Part shown: piece by piece, positions 35,651 through 44,208 of the stretch
Layout of the letters: every line of letters starts with the position of its first letter
Position numbering within the stretch: the first letter of the stretch is position 1
From: JAPPLG01 sp965199935
Lineage (GTDB): Bacteria > Bdellovibrionota > Bdellovibrionia > Bdellovibrionales > UBA1609
Reading direction: 5' to 3'
DNA: 64,000 bases
Assembly: GCA_965199935.1 (NCBI GenBank)
Contig: CBDATD010000001.1
Location: 744,001-808,000 of the forward strand
The notes under the pieces: generated by a model
Database searches by the model: none
The model's input: the letters and a program-made list of their open reading frames with translations, nothing else
What the model was told of the DNA's origin: nothing
Program-made: the position numbers and the translations under genes

Positions 35651-36448
35651 TTGAAAAAGATTCTTTTTAAAAAGGGTTTATATATGAGTTTATTCATTCA
35701 AGTTATCACCATTGTCATATTTACGTCAGTAACGTCTTCTTGTGCTGAAAAAAGATCTACAAATGTAGAGAGTCAAAGCAAAATCGATAAAAAAACTGCT
35801 GATGGCGGGAGGCAAAACACAAATGCCGAAGAGAAAGGAGCGGCTCCATCGTCTATTCATGCACAAGCTTCACAGACTTCTCCGCGGGCCGGCGCCACCG
35901 CCGGTTCATCTAAAGATCATTTAATTATCCCGGAGGGAGTTCATGAGGGCGCGGCCGTCAGCAGACAGAAGTTGGAGAAATACCTTGCAAATAAATTTTT
36001 TAACGTTTCAGAAATTTCTAATATTTCCTTTTCATCAGAGTTGTACGCATATGAGGTTGTGGGTCTTGCTGTAACGTTCGGTATAGCGGCTCTTATGGAC
36101 AGCGGGGATATATTTACCACCTCATTCACAGCTAAAGGCGGATGGCTGTCGCACGAGGACACTGAATACAGCAGTGTTCAATGTAAAACCAGATCCAGGG
36201 AGGCAAGCCTGCAGCTGAGTGATTGTGACAGTACAAATGATAGATTTATACCGATGAGCTACAGGACAGTGGGTGTGCATTTTTGCGAACATGACCCCCC
36301 CGGCAGACGCTTTCAGCCGTCTCCCCTTGGATTTGTTTCAGTGCCTTCTGTTTCGCATCCTGGATGCGATAGAGAAGGAGTTAGAGATGAAATTGATGTT
36401 GTGTTTGGTGCGGTAGCTCCTATGAGTGAAATTCTAATAGCTCCTTAA
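35651..36448 (+). CDS. Putative lipoprotein, unknown
   Basis: From the TTG at 35651 the signal is LKKILFKKGLY...IVIFTSVTSSC with lipobox-like TSSC; an ATG at 35684 is an alternative. The mature part has a polar, low-complexity first 80 residues and then a domain with several cysteines (SVQCKTRS, LSDCDST, HFCEHDPPG, HPGCDREG) that could form disulfides. No family recognised. The frame is also open to a TTG at 35624, which would place the A9/G9 tract in the coding region, where slippage would break the frame. Confidence 0.6.
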   Translation: MKKILFKKGLYMSLFIQVITIVIFTSVTSSCAEKRSTNVESQSKIDKKTADGGRQNTNAEEKGAAPSSIHAQASQTSPRAGATAGSSKDHLIIPEGVHEGAAVSRQKLEKYLANKFFNVSEISNISFSSELYAYEVVGLAVTFGIAALMDSGDIFTTSFTAKGGWLSHEDTEYSSVQCKTRSREASLQLSDCDSTNDRFIPMSYRTVGVHFCEHDPPGRRFQPSPLGFVSVPSVSHPGCDREGVRDEIDVVFGAVAPMSEILIAP

Positions 36449-36550
36449 ACGCGTCCATTTCAAAGTTCGTAGAAATTTCGAGATTGGGAGGGAGAATGAA
36501 ACATCCACACAAGCTGTTTTCTTAAATGTCCACTCCGAGAACAAAGTGAA

Positions 36551-37795
36551 TTAAAACGAAGCCCCGCCGGGAGGAGAGGGGGATTCATCATATCTTTTAA
36601 ACAAAGAGCTGAGTTTGTTTCTAAAACCTTCTTTTTCAGACAAGCTGACGAAAATAGACGTGAGCAAAATAGACAAAGGGATAATTGAAAAAATAAGGTT
36701 TTGAATAAAATCTCCTCCTTCAATTCCCTTCTGCAGGGGCAGTGTCGCAAGCACTGCACAGGCCAGCCCCCTCGGCCCCATAGCCACAACAGTCATCGCA
36801 TCCAAGCGCGGATAAAGCGTTCTTCTTAAAACCAGCCATGCGGAGGCATAACGGGTGACAAAAATTAAAACACAGAGAAGCATCGCCAATAAAAACATGG
36901 AAATGCTGGTGAATTGAATCAACAAACCCAAATAAATAAAGAAGAAGGTTCTGAGCAGGAAGGTGATGGTGCTGAGGAGAGAAAGCTCTTTTTGAGAAAC
37001 TTCTGTATTAAAAATATGACCAAAAGCTGAAGGCAGTAAGTTGACGTTAGATAGAGTAAAGCCCAAAGCTAAAACACTGATGGCTCCATTAAACTGCAGC
37101 AGCTCAGCGGCCCCGTAGGTCAGGAGAGACCAGGCCTCCCCTGAGAAAGACAGCTGATCCACATTTTTCCAAAACTTTTTGATCATAGCCCAAAACAAAC
37201 CAGCGCCAACTCCAATGCTTGTAGAAATAAGAGGAGTGGATCCCAGCCCTAAAGCAAATTGTACAATATCGTATTGCTTGGATTGAATACTGTCTAAAAC
37301 ACTTAGAAATATAATAATAGTTAAAACGTCAGTAAAAGCAGACTCTAAAGATAAAACAGTTTTCGTATTTTTATTGATAGAAAGAAATTTCACCATGGGG
37401 ATCACGATAGCAGAAGAGGTGCTTCCGATACCCACACCCGTCAACAGAGCTAAGTTGAAAGGCAGAAAAGGCTTTAAAACGAATGTGGCGGCTGCAACAA
37501 TGGAGGCAAAAGAGAGAAGAGATAAAATGAGAGCAGAAGAGCTGGATCGGATGAGGTCCTGCATGCTTAGGTGAAGGCCCCCTTCATAGAGAATGACAAT
37601 CAAGGCGACTGTGGAAAGAACCGGCCCCACTTTTCCAAAATGATCTGCATTGATCCATCCCAATCCCATGGGACCCGCCAAGAAGCCCAGCATGGTCAAA
37701 ATCAAAAGATCCGGGATTTTTGTTTTTATAAAAAACCAGCTGAGAGCATGGCCTATGAAAAATAAAACAGCGAGGCCGACAATAATCAATTCCAT
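36551..37795 (-). CDS. Monovalent cation:proton antiporter (CPA2 type)
   Basis: Polytopic inner-membrane protein of the CPA2/KefB-like family, exchanging K+ or Na+ for protons. About 12 membrane helices; TKIPDLLILTMLGFLAGP opens the core, GSTSSAIVIPMV and LSLESAFTDVLTIIIF contain the conserved charged ion site, and YLGLLIQFTSIS and GPRGLACAVLATLPL follow. At 414 residues it lacks the TrkA-N regulatory domain of KefB/KefC. Ion specificity cannot be set from sequence. It ends the plus-strand lipoprotein side convergently. Confidence 0.87.
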   Translation of the reverse strand: MELIIVGLAVLFFIGHALSWFFIKTKIPDLLILTMLGFLAGPMGLGWINADHFGKVGPVLSTVALIVILYEGGLHLSMQDLIRSSSSALILSLLSFASIVAAATFVLKPFLPFNLALLTGVGIGSTSSAIVIPMVKFLSINKNTKTVLSLESAFTDVLTIIIFLSVLDSIQSKQYDIVQFALGLGSTPLISTSIGVGAGLFWAMIKKFWKNVDQLSFSGEAWSLLTYGAAELLQFNGAISVLALGFTLSNVNLLPSAFGHIFNTEVSQKELSLLSTITFLLRTFFFIYLGLLIQFTSISMFLLAMLLCVLIFVTRYASAWLVLRRTLYPRLDAMTVVAMGPRGLACAVLATLPLQKGIEGGDFIQNLIFSIIPLSILLTSIFVSLSEKEGFRNKLSSLFKRYDESPSPPGGASF

Positions 37796-37836
37796 ATTTC
37801 CATCCTAAAAATTCTTTTCTCTTTTGGCAATAAATA

Positions 37837-37886
37837 AGGCATTAAGCTCTGAGTTCAGAAAGATAGGTGTAGCTGGAGAGGCTTTT
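37837..37886 (+). repeat. 50-bp direct repeat, left copy (duplicated 3' end of speA)
   Basis: Exact copy of 40163-40212. It begins AGGCATTAAGCTCTGAGTTC and ends GGAGAGGCTTTT. On the minus strand it would encode the last 14 residues of SpeA plus stop, without the rest of the gene. With the right copy it frames a 2.3-kb insert. Confidence 0.95.
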
Positions 37887-38029
37887 AAGGAAATTTATAC
37901 AGCCCAAGATATTTTTCTCATTATCCCATTTGAATACCATAGAGCCTCCAGGTTTGGTAATTTCGCGTTGCACAAAAGTGTTCTTGTTCAACATATTGAA
38001 ACGAGTTATTTTGAAGAGGGGGTTTGCCC

Positions 38030-39148
38030 ATGACGTACGGTAGTAGGAAAATGGTTCAGTTTAAATATGGAGAGTTATTTTGCGGCCCCGGAGGTATGGG
38101 TTTAGGTGCAAAAAAAGCGAAAGTTATTCATGGCGGAGCTATTTATAAAATAAAACATATATGGGCATCAGATTATGATGAAGATAGTTGCTTGACCTAT
38201 AAACATAATGTATCACCTCGCGTGATACATCAAAATGTCAGAAATTTGGGTATTAAATCTTTAAAAAAAGTAGATGTTTTTTCTTACGGATTTCCTTGCA
38301 ACGATTTCAGCGTTGTGGGAGAGCAAAAAGGAATGAGGGGAAAGTTTGGGCCCCTTTATAAGTATGGAGTCTGTGTTTTAAGAGTCCATAGTCCAAAAAT
38401 ATTTATTGCGGAAAATGTAGGAGGTTTAATGAGTGCTAACCAAGGAAAAAGCTTTCTTAAAATTTTAGAAGATTTGCGGAGTGCTGGCAAAGGGTATAAA
38501 TTGACAGTCCACAAATATAAGTTTGAGGAATACGGCATTCCTCAAAAGAGACATAGAATTATTATTGTTGGTGTGAGAAAAGATTTAAAATTAACATTTC
38601 AGATTCCTCAGCCAACACATGTTAGGAGGCATATCACCGCACAAGAGTCATTAGAAATTCCTCCGATAAATCTCAATACAGCTAATCACAATTTTATGAA
38701 GGTGTCTGATAAAGTGATTCGACGTTTAAAGTATATCAAACCCTGGAAAAATATATGGAATTCAGATATGCCGGAAGACTTAAGAATTAATTGCACTTCT
38801 TCACGTCTAAGTCACATATACAGGAGATTGTCTTCTGACAGGCCCTCTTACACTATTACAGGAAGCGGCGGTGGCGGTACTTATGGTTATCATTGGAAAG
38901 AACACAGACCATTGACCAATAGAGAAAGAGCCAGGCTTCAAACATTTCCTGATGATTTTGTCTTTACGGGAAGTAGAAATAGTGTGAGAAAACAAATTGG
39001 CATGGCAGTGCCTCCTCAAATGGCAAAAGTTTTATTTGAAGCTGTAATTAAAACTCTTCTTAATATTCCTTATTCTTATGTGCGTTCGGATAGTGATCTC
39101 TGCTTACGACTATCCACCAATACAGCACAAATGGAAATGAGTTTATAA
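38030..39148 (+). CDS. C5-cytosine DNA methyltransferase
   Basis: Modification enzyme of a type II restriction-modification pair. It has motif I FCGPGGMGLGAKKA, the catalytic FPCNDFSVVGEQKG (motif IV, Cys near residue 93), AENVGGLMSAN (motif VI ENV), PQKRHRIIIVG (motif VIII), and the C-terminal RLQTFPDDFVF and GMAVPPQMAKVL (motifs IX-X). About 372 residues. ATG at 38030 follows GAGGGGG; the ATG at 38051 is also possible. Target sequence cannot be told. Higher A+T than its neighbours fits acquired DNA. It is followed 3 bases later by the endonuclease. Confidence 0.92.
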   Translation: MTYGSRKMVQFKYGELFCGPGGMGLGAKKAKVIHGGAIYKIKHIWASDYDEDSCLTYKHNVSPRVIHQNVRNLGIKSLKKVDVFSYGFPCNDFSVVGEQKGMRGKFGPLYKYGVCVLRVHSPKIFIAENVGGLMSANQGKSFLKILEDLRSAGKGYKLTVHKYKFEEYGIPQKRHRIIIVGVRKDLKLTFQIPQPTHVRRHITAQESLEIPPINLNTANHNFMKVSDKVIRRLKYIKPWKNIWNSDMPEDLRINCTSSRLSHIYRRLSSDRPSYTITGSGGGGTYGYHWKEHRPLTNRERARLQTFPDDFVFTGSRNSVRKQIGMAVPPQMAKVLFEAVIKTLLNIPYSYVRSDSDLCLRLSTNTAQMEMSL

Positions 39149-39151
39149 AGT

Positions 39152-40118
39152 ATGCCTAAAGAGGATTCCATCAAACAAATTTCTAACTTACTAGATACCA
39201 CAATAGAAACCAGCGAAAAGTTTTACACAGCTTCTTCTAAAGCTGGGGAGTTTGCAAAGGATGACGATTTTATAAATTGGTTTGAAAATCGACTTAAAAA
39301 AAACGTTATATTTTTGAGTAAATCAGATTATGAAGAAATGTGTTTAAGCTCTTTGAAAGTGTTGCAAAATTTCCCCGGCACAGATTTTGGTAGTTCCAGG
39401 CAAAGGGATTTTAATCAAAAATGGGCCGACACTACTAGAGGGTACTTAGGTGAAAAAGCTTTTCAAAAGTTTCTTCTTCAGAAGAAAAAGATAGAGTCTA
39501 AGTTACAACACAAGCCAGGAGACAGGATACATTATGACAAGACTGATATTTATCAAATAAAAAAAGAACAAGAACAACAATTTAGAACTCCTAATAAAAA
39601 TAATTGGTATAAAAACCACAAAATTTAATGGGATGTGGCTTGATATTCCAGGACAACATTTCAGACATTATGATTACCAGGTATTAGTTAAGCTCATTCT
39701 TGAAGTGAATCACATATTTTCTTTTTTCAAAGAAATTAGCATTTTTAAGGATAAGTTATTAAAACGAGCGGTGGAGAAGGGTTATTTTGAAAAACATGAA
39801 GCTGACCGTTTCTTTTCTGAAATTCCCAATCTTAAGGAGATTCCTGCTTACGTAGCTGGATTTGTAAGATCTGAATCATTTCAGGATGAAGAATACAAAT
39901 ATCGAGGGAAAAAGGGTCCAAAACACTACACCGTTGTATCCTGGGAAGGAAAATATAAATCTCATTTTTTAGAGAAAATTAAAAAAGAACACAATGTTAA
40001 AGGAAGAGTTGAGTTTCAAGGGATAAAACGATTTTCACACGGTGACGCTTTTGTTTTTAACACTGGCAATTTAGCATGGTCACAGGCTGATTGGGATAGC
40101 GTGATTAAGTCTCTATAA
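39152..40118 (+). pseudogene. Type II restriction endonuclease, frameshifted
   Basis: Partner of the methyltransferase. Two frames abut: 39152-39628 (159 codons) and 39633-40118 (162 codons). Deleting one A from the AAAAA at 39596-39600 would fuse them through RTPNK-IIGIKTTKFNGMWLDIP, a TDIY...IGIKTTKFNG pattern like the PD-(D/E)XK core (acidic residue, then a GIKTTK strand). The second frame carries the same IKTTKFNG upstream of its ATG, which argues that the ATG at 39633 is not a true start. A single product would be about 340 residues. Sequencing error, recent inactivation and a phase-variable run of As are all possible. Confidence 0.6.
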
Positions 40119-40162
40119 CTATTGTCTGTTAAATAATAAAAATTTATGGTGTCTGATATCAC

Positions 40163-40212
40163 AGGCATTAAGCTCTGAGTTCAGAAAGATAGGTGTAGCT
40201 GGAGAGGCTTTT
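40163..40212 (+). repeat. 50-bp direct repeat, right copy (native 3' end of speA)
   Basis: Identical to 37837-37886. It contains the speA stop codon and the last codons of the gene in place, so the native gene is intact while the left copy is a fragment. Beyond the 50 bp the flanks diverge at once (TTCAAATT here against AAGGAAAT). Confidence 0.95.
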
Positions 40213-42084
40213 TTCAAATTGCTTCAACAAAACGCCGGCCTCTTTTCTAGACAAAGAGCCGCTGCGAATGCCTTCTTCAGTGGAAATGTGAATTTGATTC
40301 ATAAGGTCTTTGCGATGGTATTGAACATATTTCAACACGTCATAAATATTGTCTCCCTCTACACGATGGTCAATGGAGTAGCGGCCGTCTCCGTGAATGG
40401 AAATATGAACAGCCTCCGTATCCCCAAAAAGATTGTGAAGGTCTCCTAAAATTTCTTGATAAGCTCCGATCAGAAAAGCCGCCATAAAATAAGGCTGATT
40501 GTTCTTTAATGAATGAACTCGAAGGTGTTTGTGAGTGGTCCAGTCTTCATAATTCATAAACTGATGAACGGCGCCGTCCGAGTCGCAAGTCAAATCCACC
40601 AGGCGGGCATATCGGTCCGGCTCCTCTTTAAGCCTGTGGATGGGCATCACAGGGAAAGTATGTTCCAAAGCCCAGGAGTCCGGCAGACTTTGAAAGATAG
40701 AAAAATTACAGAAATATGTGTCTGTCAAAGCGGCAGTCAAAAACTGAAAAATATCTTCATCATCTTCTTTATGAGCTGTCATCTTTCTTAATTTTACACA
40801 GGCCATCCAATAAATTTGTTCTGCTTTTGCCGCTTGGTGTAGATTGAGGACCCCATAAGAAAAAAGCTGATGAATGTCCTTTTTCTTTGCGGCTAAATCG
40901 TTGAAAGATTCATTCACAGAAGTTTTTTGCAGGTTATTGTAAATTTCAAACAAGTCACAGACAAAAGGATGGTCCGTTTTTTCAATACGAAAATCCAGGG
41001 GTTTTGCGGCGCCGACAAGATGAGCATCGACCACGTTGAAAATCAATAGAGAGCTGTGAGCGACCAAGAATCTGCCGGATTCTGTGACGATGTCAGGATG
41101 TGGAATATTTTTCTCATCACAAGTGCTTTGGAGCTGAAAAACAATGTCGTTCGCATACTCTTGAGCATTGTAATTAGTAGAGCTGTCGCTTTGACCGGAG
41201 CCGTCGTAGTCAATACCCAATCCCCCTCCTGCGTCCATATACTCAATATGAAATCCTAAGTGGTGCAATTCACATAAAATGCGCGCGGCTTCCTTAATTG
41301 CAGATTTAATGGGATGGATGGAAGTGATTTGAGAGCCGATGTGAAAATGAAGCAGTTTTAAACTTTCTTGAGCTTTGTGCTCTTTGAGAATTTTTGCCCC
41401 CTGAATAATTTCCGTCGTGGTCAGTCCGAATTTAGATTTGGAGCCGGAGCTGTTCAACCATTTCCCTGTGGATTGAGTGTGCAGTTTGAGGCGAAAACCA
41501 ATTTGCGGTTTGACTTTCAATTTTTTAGCCGTGTCCAAAACTATTTTCAACTCTTTCATTCTTTCAATGACAATAAATAAATTTCTTCCTGATTTTTGAA
41601 ACATCAAAGCCATTTCAATATAAGGCTTGTCTTTGAAGCCATTGCATATAATGAGGCTGTCTTTGTTGGAGATCAGAGATAGGGCGATCAACAACTCCGG
41701 CTTGCTTCCCACTTCCAGCCCTAAACGAACCCCTCGGCCGGATCGAACAATATCCTGCACCACGTGGCTTTGCTGATTGACTTTCACGGGAAAAGCAATG
41801 TGATATTTCCCTTGATAATCGTGTTCTTTGACGGCCTGGCCAAAGCAGGAGTGAATAGAGTCAATTTGAGATTTGATAATATCTGAAAAACGAATCAATA
41901 CGGGAAGCCTGATTTGTCTTTGTGTGAAATCTCTTACAATTTCATAGAGATCTACTTTAGGCCCTTTTTGTCCAAAAGGCGTGATTTCTACACGTCCTTT
42001 CTTGTTGATATTAAAATACTGCCCGCTCCATACAGAAGTGCCGTATAACTTCTTGCTTAAATCAATATTCCATTTTGTGCTCAT
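40168..42084 (-). CDS. speA: Biosynthetic arginine decarboxylase
   Basis: PLP enzyme that makes agmatine from arginine for putrescine. It shows LPVLIRFSDIIKSQ, the PLP lysine in YHIAFPVKVNQQSHVV near residue 95, LHFHIGSQI, and EYMDAGGGLGIDYDGS with the phosphate glycines; the late VHISIHGDGRYSI and the Asp/Cys pair (LTCDSDG) complete the fold. About 638 residues, normal. ATG at 42084 chosen over TTG at 42102. With the agmatinase-like gene at 53.4 kb it forms a polyamine route. Its last 48 bases are duplicated at 37837. Confidence 0.95.
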   Translation of the reverse strand: MSTKWNIDLSKKLYGTSVWSGQYFNINKKGRVEITPFGQKGPKVDLYEIVRDFTQRQIRLPVLIRFSDIIKSQIDSIHSCFGQAVKEHDYQGKYHIAFPVKVNQQSHVVQDIVRSGRGVRLGLEVGSKPELLIALSLISNKDSLIICNGFKDKPYIEMALMFQKSGRNLFIVIERMKELKIVLDTAKKLKVKPQIGFRLKLHTQSTGKWLNSSGSKSKFGLTTTEIIQGAKILKEHKAQESLKLLHFHIGSQITSIHPIKSAIKEAARILCELHHLGFHIEYMDAGGGLGIDYDGSGQSDSSTNYNAQEYANDIVFQLQSTCDEKNIPHPDIVTESGRFLVAHSSLLIFNVVDAHLVGAAKPLDFRIEKTDHPFVCDLFEIYNNLQKTSVNESFNDLAAKKKDIHQLFSYGVLNLHQAAKAEQIYWMACVKLRKMTAHKEDDEDIFQFLTAALTDTYFCNFSIFQSLPDSWALEHTFPVMPIHRLKEEPDRYARLVDLTCDSDGAVHQFMNYEDWTTHKHLRVHSLKNNQPYFMAAFLIGAYQEILGDLHNLFGDTEAVHISIHGDGRYSIDHRVEGDNIYDVLKYVQYHRKDLMNQIHISTEEGIRSGSLSRKEAGVLLKQFEKSLSSYTYLSELRA

Positions 42085-42159
42085 TGAGGGGCGCCTTTGC
42101 AATCAAAGGTATGCACATATCAATAATTTGAATGGTTGACAATTATAAAGAGGGAAAAA

Positions 42160-44208
42160 CTAATACTTGCTGAGTTTTTTTTCAGCTTTGCCGTAATATT
42201 CTCCGTTGGGAATATCTTGATCCATGATAGACAGCCACTGTTTTTTTGCAATTTCAATTTGGCCTAAACTTTCATTGAGAACGCTTTCATTGTAAATAGG
42301 CTTCAGAACATTGTTTATAGCTTCTATAGAGGTTTTTATATGAGCTTTTGCTGTGGGATGGGCGGGAGATACCGTGAAGACTTCTTGGCAGATCTTGTAC
42401 GCTGTTTTATAGTTTTTGGAATCTATAAGTTGTTGACAGTTTTCCAGCAGGGTTTGAATTTTGGAGTTGAGTTCTTCTTCCATGGAGGTGAGTTCGGATT
42501 GGGCTGTTTGAACAGTGTCTTGGATTTCAGAGGGGTGTTTTCTATCCAAGAACTTTTTATAAGCGGGAATGGCTTGAAGGAGTTTGTTTTGTGATTTCAA
42601 ATCTTTTGCCTTATTGTATGCGTTGAGTGAGGCGTTCACTCTTTTTCTCTGAGCAATGCGGGTCAGTTTTCTTTCTTCTTTCAGCATTTCTTTAGTTTCA
42701 AATCTAGAAATAAGAAAAGCAATTTCAGAATTTTCGGGGTCTATTGTTCGAGCCGCCTCCAGGCATTTTGTGAGTTCATCCATGCTTTGAAAAGAGTCAA
42801 ATTTGGATTTACAAAGTTCAATATTTTCATTCATGGCTTTTTTATTTTCTGCTTCTTTGCGTTTAGAGGCTTCCATTTCTTTTTGCATCCTAACGCTTTC
42901 TGCTCCATTTTGGCAGGTTGCGATCAATGATTTGGATTGATTATAATAAGGGACAATAGCGTGCATTTTCTCTAAGCTAAGGTAGCAAAGTTCATACTTT
43001 TTCATGTGGTATTGCTGTTCTGCCAGCGTGTAAAGGCTTTTAACTTGCTCCTGAGTTTCTGGATCCAAAACTTGGAACGGGTTTGAAGAATCTGTTTCTT
43101 TCTGTTTTGCCGCGGTTTCTTCATTTTCTTGAGAGAGAAAGAGTCCTGCTCCGAGGATGGCGAGTACGACTGCAATCAGGACAGTTTTCTTCTTATTGGC
43201 GAAGCGTCCTGGGGGAAGAGGTGTGATAATTGTTTCGCTCATAATTACATTGGGAGTGGGTTGTTGAAGGGCCGGAGGCTGTGAAGGAGCAGCGGCTAAA
43301 GGAAGATGATCTGGGTCATTTTGAGGAGGAGCTGTACTGCTTGCGAGAACCGGAAGGTTGGTGATCCTTTTTTTAACTTTTGGATTTCTCACTTCAAAGT
43401 ACATCTCAATTTCCAAAATTGAAATAACATCACCGCTTTTTAAAGGGAACCCTTGATGAGGCTTTAGAAGTCGATCATTGACATGGGTGCCGTTGGAGCT
43501 TCCTAAATCGGTAATAACGTACTGATCCCCTTTTTTAGTGATGCGAAAATGCTGTCTGCTAATGTTCACATCTTCTACACAAATATCGCAAGAGGGATCT
43601 CTTCCTACAATCCATTTGTCTCCGTGTTCCAAAGCGGCTGTTTGATCTTTTTCATCTTCAGAGAGAGAAATTACTAAGCAGGGCTTGAGCTGGTTCTGTA
43701 AAGCAGTCATAACAGTCTCAGCCTCTGTCATCATAGAAGGCTCTGAGTTGGCCCCTTCGAAAGAGTTGGGCCGGCTGTCTTCAATTTTTTTTTCTTCCGA
43801 TTCCTTTTCATCTGTCTCAGAGAGTGAAGAGTTTTCTAAATTTTCTTCTGGTCTTTCTGCATCTTCTGGGGAGGTGTGATCCTTTCCCGCTGGGTCCAGA
43901 AGTTCTTCAGCCGGTTTAAGAATTAATTCAAAATGGTAGTCCTGCAGGGAAAAGGCGTCTCCATTTTTAATTTCACATTCAGAAGCTTGTTTTCCATCAA
44001 AAAGCAAACCTCCCAATTTTGACAGGCACTCCACCTTCCATAATTCTTCATTTAATTTGGAAAGTTTTAAGTGTTGTCTAGAGATGCCGTAGTCAGCTTT
44101 TAAGACAATAAAATTGTCTTTGTCTCTGCCGATCCAAAGCTCCTGATCTTCTGTGAGAAGGTATTCAACAGGAGGGCGGCCTTTGTGAGTGAGTTTTAGA
44201 ATAAACAT
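42160..44208 (-). CDS. Two-FHA, TPR-like membrane protein
   Basis: N-terminal FHA domain (ELWIGRDKDNFIVLK, YGISRQHLKLSKL), a polar linker, a second FHA (WIVGRDPSCDICVEDVNISRQHF, DLGSSNGTHVNDRLL), one membrane segment (VLIAVVLAILGAGLFL near residue 345) and a long periplasmic helical region with TPR-like units (YTLAEQQYHMKKYELCYLS). FHA domains bind phosphothreonine, so this likely docks to a Ser/Thr-kinase target. ATG at 44208 overlaps the upstream gene's stop (ATGA). Last gene of the Tad/FHA operon. Confidence 0.85.
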   Translation of the reverse strand: MFILKLTHKGRPPVEYLLTEDQELWIGRDKDNFIVLKADYGISRQHLKLSKLNEELWKVECLSKLGGLLFDGKQASECEIKNGDAFSLQDYHFELILKPAEELLDPAGKDHTSPEDAERPEENLENSSLSETDEKESEEKKIEDSRPNSFEGANSEPSMMTEAETVMTALQNQLKPCLVISLSEDEKDQTAALEHGDKWIVGRDPSCDICVEDVNISRQHFRITKKGDQYVITDLGSSNGTHVNDRLLKPHQGFPLKSGDVISILEIEMYFEVRNPKVKKRITNLPVLASSTAPPQNDPDHLPLAAAPSQPPALQQPTPNVIMSETIITPLPPGRFANKKKTVLIAVVLAILGAGLFLSQENEETAAKQKETDSSNPFQVLDPETQEQVKSLYTLAEQQYHMKKYELCYLSLEKMHAIVPYYNQSKSLIATCQNGAESVRMQKEMEASKRKEAENKKAMNENIELCKSKFDSFQSMDELTKCLEAARTIDPENSEIAFLISRFETKEMLKEERKLTRIAQRKRVNASLNAYNKAKDLKSQNKLLQAIPAYKKFLDRKHPSEIQDTVQTAQSELTSMEEELNSKIQTLLENCQQLIDSKNYKTAYKICQEVFTVSPAHPTAKAHIKTSIEAINNVLKPIYNESVLNESLGQIEIAKKQWLSIMDQDIPNGEYYGKAEKKLSKY

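Noticed and set aside
37837..40212. Prophage or integrative element with its own integrase
   Set aside because: Only methyltransferase and nuclease genes are present between the repeats; no integrase, transposase or phage structural gene.
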